Positions 23,978 through 33,616 of a DNA stretch of 64,000 nucleotides are shown piece after piece. The stretch lies in contig JAJEKV010000111.1 in NCBI GenBank assembly GCA_021234155.1, forward strand, positions 1,866,968-1,930,967, given 5' to 3'. The stretch is from Isoetes taiwanensis. Lineage: Eukaryota > Streptophyta > Lycopodiopsida > Isoetales > Isoetaceae. Under the pieces are notes generated by a model, which did no database searches, was not told the DNA's origin, and saw only the letters and a list, made by a program, of their open reading frames with translations. Positions within the stretch are counted from its first letter, which is position 1. Every line of letters starts with the position of its first letter. The translations under genes were made by a program, and so were the position numbers.

Positions 23978-25210
23978 ATGATGCCGCGCTTCAAGCTTAC
24001 CATAGACCTAAAGAAGGCGACTGTCTTCCAGCTGTACAGCGTGCTAGTGGACCATCTTTCAGATGATAGTCCCATGATCGACACTGTGTTAAACCTGCTC
24101 GTGATTCATTTCACTGAGGGCCATAGGATTCCCTACCCAATCTTCCATTTCAATGAACGCTTCCTCATGAAGCTGAATGCTGCAGACCAACCTTACACTC
24201 TTGTGGAGCAACCTGACCAAGCTTGGGCCATAGTTAAGTTTTATCCGCTAGCCAGCCCAGAGGAGGATCCCGTGGAGCTTCCGAACGGAGGCCCAACGGA
24301 TTTTGCATCTTGCTAGGGTAGAGGACCTCTAGCAGATAGCTAGTGCCCTACCAGAAGAGCGGGCTAGCCGTTTCTATTACCTCGGTAAAGGCCATGTGCT
24401 TATGTACAGGGACCATTACAATCTTCCCCCTTTCTTTTGGAATGAGGAACTATATAGCTTTGTCTTCGAGAATGTACCACCTAGCTTCACCCAGGACCGC
24501 ATGGACCTTGTGCAAGCTGAGATGCGAGCTCACCCGGCCCGGTACCATACGGAGATTGCCAGGCGGATACAAGTGCGCCAGGACAAGGAAGCCCGGGATG
24601 CAGAGAGAGAGAGAATCCGTAAGGCAGAAGAGGATGCCCAAACACAGCAGGGCGGGGATCAAAATGTTGATCAAAATATGGATCAACATGTGGATCAGGA
24701 CGGAGGTCAGAATGCTGTTGTCCCGGATAAGGAGGAGAGGTGGGGTAACCGAAAGAGGAAGATTACGAAGCCCACACGGGGAGGCGTCAATTACAAGACC
24801 CGGCTTCAGAAGGATGCCCAAATTGGAAAGAACACGTCGGCTCAGCGTCGGGAGCAGATTGTGCAGCGGGTGAAGCATCCCTCGACTGGCGGGATGTTAG
24901 TGCCATTGCTTAGGGCAACTGTCAAGCCGAGGAAGCCCCATCGGTTCCGACCGGGCACAGTAGCTCTTCGCGAGATACGTAAGTATCAGAAGACTACTGA
25001 GCCATTGATACGCCGGCTACCTTTCCAGTGGCTTGTCCGGGAGATTGCCCAAGAATTCAAGACCCTATCCTCGCACTCCAGGAGGCTGCCGAGGCTTACC
25101 TCATTGAGATTTTGAGTGACGCCAACCTCTGCGCCATCCATGCAAAGAGGGTTACCATAATGCCCAAGGATATCCAGCTCGCAAGGAGGATCCGAGGGGA
25201 GTTTCGGTGA
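23978..25210 (+). pseudogene. ORF-A: novel N-terminal region fused to a histone H3 fold
   Basis: ATG at 23978 opens a ~410-codon ORF interrupted by a frameshift near 24300, a TAG at about 24331, and a 22-nt net deletion at 25065-25075. The N-terminal ~240 residues are unrecognised. Next comes a charged linker with repeats ([15 protein letters not shown]) and an NLS-like NRKRKITKP. From 24882 the sequence is histone H3: STGG, then [44 protein letters not shown], and [20 protein letters not shown] to RRIRGEFR. The H3 tail is shortened, the Lys9 position is lost (HPS for RKS), R69 is Trp, and the deletion removes loop 1 and the start of helix 2. No introns. H3 normally forms nucleosomes with H4. 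Here it sits inside a retroelement just after the PBS. Confidence 0.85.
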
Positions 25211-25470
25211 CTATGGGACCTTCTTTGTTTTGTTGTAACATTTTGTGGATCTATCTATGTAAAATATTCTTATTGTAAAGCTGTAAATATAAAAGTGTCT
25301 CTTTCCGCCACTTGGTGTGTATCTAAGTCTAAATTATTAAGTAAATAATAAATTTCTTTCTAACCTAAAAAAACGTGCCGAAAAGTATAAAGTCACTTTT
25401 GGGCCATTAGGGTTTCATTTTCGTTTTCGCTTTTAGAGTTTGTCTCCTCCTCCCTTGCGCCTTCTTCCTC

Positions 25471-26825
25471 ATGGCTCGCCCAACGCTACAGCAGTGGTAC
25501 CTGGATGGCGAACACTGGGAGCGGTTCCTTTTGATCTTCTTCATCCTCATCTGCTCCAGCAAGTGGATCTCATCCACAACATGCAGGCGCACCCCGACTA
25601 CGCTGCTTTTCTTCAGTTCTACTGTGAGGAGATCGTGCCTGCATGCGTCTTCAATGAAGATGACGCACAGCTCTACCTCGACTTCCACACCTTGCTAGAG
25701 ATGTTGGGGGGCGATGATCATGCCCGGAATGTCATTAAGGGCATTAGGAGGAGAGGGACCGACCTCCCTATCGCTACTATAGATTGGGAAGTCTGTTTTG
25801 AGGCTCGATTCGCGCTGGCCATCATCATGGACCAGTATATTGAGGATGAGCAGATAGCGGCCGAGCAGTCTTCTACACCAGTGCCCCCTGACCCGGAAGA
25901 CGATGAGGTCGTCGACGAGCAGGATTTTGCCCGGTGGAAGGAGTTAGCCACCGAAGCACAGGCAGGTTGAGATAAAGCCCTCAAGCTCGAAGGGCTAAAC
26001 CTCCTCCCTGCCGTACTCTTGAACAACCAAGAGTATCTGATTCTCGAGGACATTATGTAGGCTTACCGTGTCATTGCTGATATGCGGGGCCGCCGAAAGA
26101 TAGAGGTCCACTATGACCTTGCCGAGTACTGCCAGGATGATTTTTTCGACTTTACAACACCTGTTGTGCATCCGCCACAAGTCGAGAACTTTTTAGTATT
26201 TCGGCCAAAAGAGCTAGAACCCGTTGAGACCCTTTTGTCTCTTCAGCAATTCCTATTGACTGATGCACCCCAGCCTCCAGAGGAGCAGTTTGCGGCTCAC
26301 ATGCGGCCTCCTTCTGCAGTTCAGCCTTTACAGATCACTATGGGAGGGGTGGATCAAGAGGAGGAAGACCTTTGGGACACCAAGATGAGTCTTAAGGATG
26401 ACAAGGAAGAGGCAGAGTAGGAGAAGATCCCTGTTAACTTGGAAAAGGAAGCAGAGACCTCCAGGGATCCGCAAATTAGGGCAATGCGCAACCATTTGAC
26501 CCGATTCTTCCTTTCAGCCTTCCGGCAAGGTGAGGTCTTGTTCTTTTCCAAGAACTTGGGGCCTTCTTCTGAAGCATCTTGGTGGGCGCTCCGTGCGTTA
26601 TCCACCTTGGCAGGCCATAAGAAAATTGACTATCACGCCACTACTATCACCTTGGTCCGACGAGATCTGGCAATCGTGGCATTGGGGGATGTGGCGGGCT
26701 GCGCTACTATGCGACTCCTTGTGGCGGCACCCTTGGCCACTTGCTTACCACCGGAGACAGCAGCTCGAGCCGCCCTCTTTGCTAGCCCCAGCACCACCTT
26801 GATGCGCTACCGACCACCTCCGTAG
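25471..26825 (+). pseudogene. ORF-B: unknown protein with a possible histone-fold C-terminus
   Basis: Starting MARPTLQQWYLDGEHWERF, one frameshift near 25530 and three in-frame stops (25968, 26058, 26418) interrupt an otherwise single frame of about 450 codons. The first 330 residues are acidic and unrecognised. Near the end, HATTITLVRRDLAIV (26634-26678) aligns without gaps to the H3 segment [15 protein letters not shown]: four identities and several conservative changes. Upstream spacing also fits helix 1, loop 1 and helix 2 (AFRQGEVLFF, then SSEASWWALRALSTL). This is suggestive, not proven. It lies between ORF-A and ORF-C in the chromovirus leader. Confidence 0.5.
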
Positions 26826-27055
26826 CCTATGGACGACGAGGGGGACTCTAGTTCTTAGATATCTTTTTACAATTATAAATCTTTGTATTACATATAGATG
26901 TAATCTTTGATTGGCATTTTATCTAAGCCATCATATAATATATGTGCTATTCTCTTATGTTTCATGATTATTCTATCGTTGAGTACGATTAAATGGTTTC
27001 CCTATGATACTTGTTAATCTCTTTTAGAGTTTAGAGTATAAGAAATCGTTCAATA
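26826..27055. other. Spacer between ORF-B and ORF-C
   Basis: AT-rich, 230 bp, with TGTAAT and ATATAATATATG motifs typical of plant 3' ends. Similar AT-rich spacers follow ORF-A (25211-25470) and ORF-C (27544-27803), as if each extra ORF had its own 3' untranslated segment. Confidence 0.4.
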
Positions 27056-27543
27056 TTGTATATTCATTCTTGCCGTCTTACAGACGATGAGCTCGAAGAA
27101 ACCGACGACAGAATAACCAAAGAGCTACGAAGGGACGATCAGGGACCTCCCGACCAAGACTACGGTCAACGGTATGGGGAGAATCTGGATCGGGATGATG
27201 ATTACGAAGCGGGGGAACCCGTAGAAGAAGGAGAGCCCTATGATTCAACTAAAGGCTTTGAAATAGTCAATATTCTCCGTGAACGTGCTTTCGAGCATCT
27301 ACAACAAACTCTCCGTCGTACTTGGGATTACTGGGATATGACGAAGCACGAGGCTTTTGCCGATGCAAATGATCACTTATGGCAGATTTTTTATGCGCCA
27401 AGAGGCTTCTTCAATCTCCTTATCATTAGTCCCACGTTAGACTACCAGTACGTTATCATCCAGGCATGGGCTCGCTACAAGGTAGTCAGGGCAGTACGGG
27501 AGAGTATCCGTTACTCCATCCTGTACCCTTTCGCGCAGCCTTA
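27056..27543 (+). CDS. ORF-C: unrecognised acidic protein in the chromovirus leader
   Basis: An uninterrupted frame of about 160 codons. The start is uncertain because the first codon of the open frame is TTG. The N-terminal third is very acidic (DDELEETDDR, EAGEPVEEGEPYDS). The C-terminal part is helical-looking and aromatic (RTWDYWDMTKHEAFADAND, then QAWARYKVVRAVRESIRYS). No family is recognised. Unlike ORF-A and ORF-B it has no internal stop. Confidence 0.5.
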
Positions 27544-27803
27544 GGCCTGATCTCTTCAGTTTTTTTATGGCTAAAGTTTGTGTTGGAAAAAAAAAAATTG
27601 TCCAATGTATAATCACTACTTTTGTATTGTACAGCCCTGAGCTTTTGTTAAAACACACCTCCAATGTAATTGCCACTTTGACTTTGTAATAAAGACCTTT
27701 TCTTTAATTCTCTTGTATTGTCTTTGTTGTTGTTTCCTAGTACTACTCAAAATAATCTTCTTTGTGACACTTAGTATCACAATAATTCTGCTTATACCTT
27801 CTT

Positions 27804-29043
27804 ATGGCCAATATAGACGGTGCACGTAACGCCTCATGGCAGACACCCTCGAATGCTAGCAGATTAACACCTGAGCAAGAACTCATGTTGATGAAGCGGC
27901 AGTTAGTAGAGCTACAAGCTTATGTGTTAAATACCAACCCACCACAGCATATGCAGGAGGACAGACCGGAGTTACCTCCAAGTCCACCACCACAGCAGCC
28001 ACCTGCACCGGAACCAGGCCCTATACCCGCACAAAGGAGGCACCGTTCCAAACGTCGTCGAAGCTCGTCTATAGATAGTGCCACATCCTCACAATCAGCC
28101 ACTTCTGTGTCTTCAGAGTCATCTATATCATATGGTGACCATGCAAAGGCCCGGGACAAGAGTATGTGAAGATAAAGGCGGATACGGCCATAACCAGTAT
28201 ATGGAAAAATAGGAAATTGGCCCAGTTTGATGGGAAATCTAGAGGCGGCCTGAATGCAGAGTCTTGGTTGGACGAAATGAAGGAGTTCGGGAAATCCTAT
28301 GGGATGACAGAGAAAGATACAGGAAAAGTTGCCACTACAAACCTTACAGGGCGGCCTTCAGATTTGTGGAAGGGCTATGCTAGAGCCAAGCATCTAGAGC
28401 GAAGGCATGCAAGTTTAAAAGTTTGCCAAAGCTTTTAAGTCGCATTATGTGCCCTCGCGCACAAGTGCCAACAGATACGCATTTTTACGTGTTGGAGCGT
28501 AGGCTATGTCATTCAAGCCTACACGGATGAATTCACGCGCTTTGAGGCTATATGTGCCGTATGAATGAGAAGAGGGCGGTGGAGGGCTATATTGAAGGGT
28601 TGGCCCCATCAATTAAACGAATGGTTAAGGCCATAGACCTAAGTCACAGAGGGTCGAGGCTAAGGCATTGAGCCTTTGAAGAGGACACGCCATCTAAACC
28701 GCATCAGGCGGTCCCTCAGATCTTATTCCCAAATACCGCCAGTTAACACCCTACAAGCCCCTTTCACCAAGTCCTGGGCCTTCGCCAGAGAACTCTAATC
28801 TGGCCGCCAGAAAAGAAAGTCACTTTCAAAGATGTCTCACAAACCTAACAATGTCGGTAATGAAGTTCGAACCTCTTACAAGCCTATTCCCAAAGAGGCC
28901 CGAGCAGTCCAAGAAAAGAGAAAGCATGCTACAAGTGTATGCGGCGGGGCACTTTATGCACTGCCCTTATGTCACCCAAATCGCCTACCTGGCCATGGCT
29001 GATCTTGATTGGGATGAACTCGAAGTCTACACCACCTGCATTT
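27804..29043 (+). pseudogene. Chromovirus gag, decayed, with split zinc knuckle
   Basis: The start MANIDGARNASWQTP leads into a proline-rich and Ser/Arg-rich segment and stops at 28167. The next frame carries the retrotransposon gag core (FDGKSRGGLNAESWLDEMKE, TGRPSDLWKGY). 28439-28850 is badly scrambled. A CCHC knuckle is readable across two frames at 28927-28964: CYKCMRRG in one, then HFMH and C in the next, so a 1-nt indel splits it. Gag forms the virus-like particle and binds the element RNA. Confidence 0.75.
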
Positions 29044-29109
29044 AACGAGGAGGCTCCTCGAAAGTACATTCACTAAGGCCCCATATCTTTGCGACCATTG
29101 AAACCGCAA

Positions 29110-29700
29110 TGCCGAAAGTCACCGCCGCTATTTCTACTATAGGTCAAGTAGACAAGAAGCCTTTCATAATTCTTATGGATACTGGTACACATAATTTTGC
29201 TTCTCCTAGGATGGCCTGTATTGCGACTTGAGACTTTAAGATCCCTAATCGAAGCCTCGTGACTTTTATTGGGAAGATCGTGACATACTCATGGCCGCCG
29301 ATTAACCTCAAAATGTACCGCCAGTGCACCAAAGGGCATTGGGTGCCGAAGTTAATGGATATTGGCAAATATGATCTCATTGTTGGTATGGAATTTTTGG
29401 CATCTGCAAAAGCAAATATAGACTGCGAAAAACGGGAGGTTACCTTCAACGCAGTTAATGGAGCCCGTGTAACTATAAAAGGTGATCCCTTAAACCCCAT
29501 TATGCAGTCTATGTCCATCAAGCAGTTAAATAAGGCTATGCGCAAGGATAAACTACTTTGCGTTATCAGACTTGCATCCATTGAGTCAGATGCTAAACAG
29601 AAGCAAGTAGTTGATGCCTTGCCAGAGAGCATTGCTAATCTTCTCAGGGAATTTAGCAATCTCTTCCCAGACGAGATCCAGAAACTCCCTCCATTCAGAG
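29110..29700 (+). pseudogene. Chromovirus aspartic protease domain
   Basis: KPFIILMDTGTHNFASPRM holds the catalytic D-T-G. A TGA at 29229-29231 stops the frame 20 residues later, and the frame resumes with [13 protein letters not shown] through [18 protein letters not shown], the usual end of this domain (GMDWL-type motif). The protease would have cut Gag-Pol. The nonsense codon inactivates this copy. Confidence 0.8.
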
Positions 29701-30440
29701 GGGTAGAATGTGAGATAGCTTTGGAGCCAGGTACTAAGCCTACCAGTAAGGCCCCGTACCGAATGAGTCCCCCTGAGTTGACAGAGCTTAAGAAGCAACT
29801 CCAGGAGTTGTTGAACTTAGGCTTTATTCGGCCTAGTGTTTCGCCTTTTGGCGCTCCTATCCTTTTTGTTAAGAAGAAGGATGGCTCCTTGAGGATGTGT
29901 ATTGATTATGGGCAGCTCAATAAGCATACCATCAAGAATCGCTATGCTTTGCCTAGAGCAGACGATCTTATGGACCAGTTGCAAGGGGCCAAGTACTTCT
30001 CAAAGATTGATTTATGCTCCGGATATCATCAAATAAGAATTAAAGAGGAGGACATCTATAAATCTGCCTTCCGCACTAGATATGGGCATTATGAGTTTAC
30101 CGTTATGCCTTTTGGGTTAACTAATGCCCCCGCAACTTTTATGCGATTAATGAATGATGTTTTCCGCCAATACTTGGATGATTTTGTTGTTATTTTCTTT
30201 GACGACATTCTCATCTATAGTAAGACCCTGGAGGAGCATGAGAAACATCTTCGGTTGGCCCTACAAAAGCTAAGACGTCACGAGCTCTTTGCCAAGTTTT
30301 CTAAGTGCAAATTTGCCACTCCCAAGGTGGACTATTTAGGCCATGTCATTTCAGCCGAGGGAATTGCTACAGATCCAGTAAAAATCGAGGTAGTCAAGGA
30401 TTAGCCCATTCCTGGTAATGTGTCAGAGGTCTGAAGTTTT
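29701..30440 (+). pseudogene. Chromovirus reverse transcriptase
   Basis: Contiguous open frame with [20 protein letters not shown], the [12 protein letters not shown] segment, [30 protein letters not shown], and the catalytic [19 protein letters not shown] (Asp pair at 30201-30206). The usual residue before DD is Ile or Val, here Phe. TAG at 30402 replaces the Trp of the common DWP motif, and TGA at 30432 replaces an Arg codon before SFLGLVGYYR. Confidence 0.92.
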
Positions 30441-30895
30441 TTGGGATTAGTAGGATATTACCGGAAGTTTGTTAAGGACTTTGCAAAGATTGCAGCACCT
30501 CTTACTGATCTTCATGAGAAGGTGAAGGATTGGATTGAGCATTGGAAAGCAAAGGTCCAGGTAAGTTTTCAGAAGCTTAAAGATGCTTTGACATCCGCAC
30601 CAGTCCTCACATTGCCGGATCCAGAGAAGGATAAGTTAGTAGCAACAGATGCCAGTAAGATTGCTACAGGCGGAGTTCTCATGCAAGAAGGGAGGGTTAT
30701 AGCCTACGATTCTAAGAAGATGAATGAGACGGAACAGCGATACCCTACCCATGATCAGGAATTGTTGGCTGTTGTTCGCGCTTTGCGTATATGGAGACAC
30801 TACCTTCTTGGTAGGAGATTCCAGCTTGATACGGATCATCAGAGTCTCCGTTATCTACAACCCAGCCAAATCTCAACCTCCGTCAGAGAAGATGG
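30441..30895 (+). pseudogene. Chromovirus RT connection and RNase H
   Basis: GLVGYYRKFVKDFAKIAAPL is the connection. RNase H follows with VATDASKIATGGVLMQ, YPTHDQELLAVVRALRIWRHYL and DTDHQSLRYL, giving the D-E-D catalytic set. After SLRYLQ the frame shifts near 30880 into MEFLEEYDFEIMYKPGKHN, the normal continuation. The domain degrades the RNA strand of the hybrid. Confidence 0.9.
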
Positions 30896-32171
30896 ATGGA
30901 ATTTTTGGAGGAGTATGATTTTGAAATTATGTATAAGCCTGGGAAACACAATGTGGTTGCGGATGCATTATCACGCCATCCCTTGGTAACCCAAACCCAT
31001 TGTAATGCAATTTCCACGCTCACCAGCAAGTTCGGAAAGCAGATAGAGCAGACCTTAGCTACAGATCCAGAGTTCTGTGATGTGTGGGATAGTTTGGCTA
31101 AGGAGGCACGCACAGATAAAGAACGTGAAGCTTTCCGTTCATATAAGAAGGAGGGCAATTTGTTATACTACAAAGACAAGTTGTGCATACCTGAGACTTC
31201 AGGAGTACGTAAACTTATTCTCCATGATACACACAACAACCCTATAGCTGGACATGCAGGTTTCATGAAGACCTACTTTAAGATCCGCTCCAGTTATTTT
31301 TGGCCGTGTATGAAGAAGGACATTGCCAGGTATATTAAGCAGTGTCAAGTGTGTCAACAAACCAAGGCTGAGCAACTAAGGATTCCAGGAGAGTTGCAAC
31401 CTCTGGATGTGACCAACGCTAAATGGGAAATAATAACCATGGATTTCATTGTGGGCCTTCCACGTACTCTCCGTGGATATGATGCATTGATGGTAGTGAT
31501 CGACAAATTGTCGAAAAATGGCTCATTTCTTGCCATGTCGCATCACGATATAGCCTTCGATACCGCTATTTACAACAAAGGAGATCTTCGGGATTGCATG
31601 GAATGCCACGAAGTTATCGATCCGATGTGGATCCCAAATAAGTGCATTCGGAAAGATTTCTTTGCTACCATCCAAACCAAGCTTGCTATGAGTACGGCAT
31701 ATCATCCTCGGATCGATGGTCGGGAGCGTGCCAATCGCATTATAGAGGATATGCTACGGTTATGTGTGGAGGGGCAATCACAATGGGTGACTATATTTAT
31801 TTGGTCGAATTTGCCTATAATAGCATGAAACAGAGTCTTCCGCATCGTCTCCCTTCATGATAAATTATAGTTATCAATGCCTTACTCCAGACAAATGGCA
31901 TAATCCCGTTTCTAAGGTGGAGGTTTCTCAACAACTCCTCTTGGAAATGCAAGCTTTGGTTGAAGAAGTTCGTGGCTACTTATTGGTCGCGACGCAAATG
32001 GCCAGGAAGAGTGTTGCCGATAAGCACAGGACCCCACGAGTCTTCCAGCTGGGCGAATCAGTTTGGCTCAAGATTAAGGTAAAACAAGCCAAGCTTAAGA
32101 TTGGTAACTGCAAGAAGCTGGCACCCAGATGGGCTGGGCCGTTCAAGATCATTGAACGTGTTGGAGAATAG
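30896..32171 (+). pseudogene. Chromovirus integrase
   Basis: VADALSRHPL precedes an HHCC zinc finger (HDTHNNPIAGHAGF ... CQVCQQTKAEQ). The catalytic core has WEIITMDFIVGLPRT with the first Asp and ERANRIIEDML with the Glu. The middle SDRD motif is ruined (VIDPMWIPNK), and the region between (31560-31650) is rearranged. LAMSTAYHPRIDG remains clear. The frame shifts near 31830 and runs on through QLGESVWLKI and KLAPRWAGPFKIIERVG. Confidence 0.88.
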
Positions 32172-32645
32172 GCATATCGTTTGGATTTGCCACCCCGCTT
32201 GAAGATCCACAAGGTTTTTCACGTGAGTCTTCTGAAACAACATACCCCAGATCCAGAGGAGATCTTGGATACACCCACCCTCCTTGAAATGACAGAAGAG
32301 CATCTAGATATAGTACCTGAAGCTCTTCTTGATCGAGCCTATAAGTAGACCAGAAGGACTCAAATGTTGCAATACTTGGTTAAGTGGAAACACTTGCCAG
32401 TTGAGGATGCTACGTGGGTCATGAAGATAGACCTTGAGAAACACTATCCGGACTTCATGCGGGAATCTCAAGGCCGCACTATCAACGACGCCATCAACCC
32501 CGCACCCGGCGGTAAGTTTGAAGGCTTGATTCGCCGAGAATCATGCAATAGAGGGGTAGATGCATCGTGGTTATCAGTAGTTACCGATGATGAGATCACC
32601 TTCGTGTTCTCTAGGAAGCGTGGTGTATTGTCGATGTTGGCATGA
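32172..32645 (+). pseudogene. Chromovirus pol C-terminus with chromodomain
   Basis: After TAG at 32169, the frame continues RLDLPPRLKIHKVFHVSLL, then LDRAYK and TAG at 32346. The chromodomain core follows: QMLQYLVKWKHLPVEDATW, then DLEKHYPDF. Chromodomains of such integrases bind methylated H3 tails and steer insertion into heterochromatin. The central Trp is present. The first aromatic-cage position is not clearly kept. A 55-residue extension after the chromodomain is unrecognised. Confidence 0.82.
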
Positions 32646-33100
32646 CCGCGAATTGCTTGGAAAGCATGTAGTTCATAGGCCGCGTTCATCTCGGCTATAA
32701 TGGAAACTTGGCCATTCCTTACGCCGCAATGAATTGCGAACCATAGGCATGATAGGTTCCCTTATAGATAGGTTTTCCTTTTATTTCTTATAGGGGGTGG
32801 TCCCTTCAACCACAACCTAATTATATTATCTACATATACTGATGTATTGACATGTGCAGGCCAGTGAGCAGTACGTGACCTGCCCATGTATAGAGGGTTG
32901 CTGATGGCCCGACTCCTCCAGTTTTATCTTGTCTACATGTGTTACCTTCTGTCACTGTGATGTTTGATATCGGACTTCGGTCCTTGAACACTTTTCTTAT
33001 GATAATTATGTGAAATGCACCTTGGTGCTTAAGCTCTTATATGTTTTAAACTTTAATGTATTACTGTCGGAAATAAGGAATTACCTTCCTTCTTTTATGT
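32646..33100. other. Chromovirus region between pol and the LINE-2 insertion
   Basis: No gene seen. This is the element's 3' untranslated region, continued at 40478 after LINE-2 is removed. Confidence 0.5.
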
Positions 33101-33616
33101 GTAATTTCTTACATTTTTTTTTTAATTGAAGGCTATGAGTATATTTAAATATATAAGTTTAGTGTACAAAATTACTTTTTATAGGGAAGTACAACCCATG
33201 TCTTGCATAAAAAGGATAGATAATAAAAGGCTCGGTTCTGATATGAAAACAGTCAAATATGAAGCAGCAGCTTCAGTCCTTAAAAGTGGGATTTGAGATT
33301 GAAATTCTTTTGTTTCCGTCCTCTGCCTCTGACCATAACTGAAAGGATGCAGAAAGCACACAGCCATGCTTCTGCTTTAGCCATATTGAATCTCCCCCTA
33401 TTGTCCTTGGCCTCACAAAGCTGGCCCCTTCTAGCGTCATAGTTTTGGTCACATCAGCAACCACAGAAGCATGGTTCCTGGTGCCTTTCAATTTCTGGGG
33501 GTCCGAACACTCGAATCCACTCCTGGTTTGTTATCGGATCCATCTTCTTCCACTTGAGCTTCCTAATAAGCAGAAATATGATACCTGAAAAGACATCAAA
33601 AACCATATTAGAGGGT

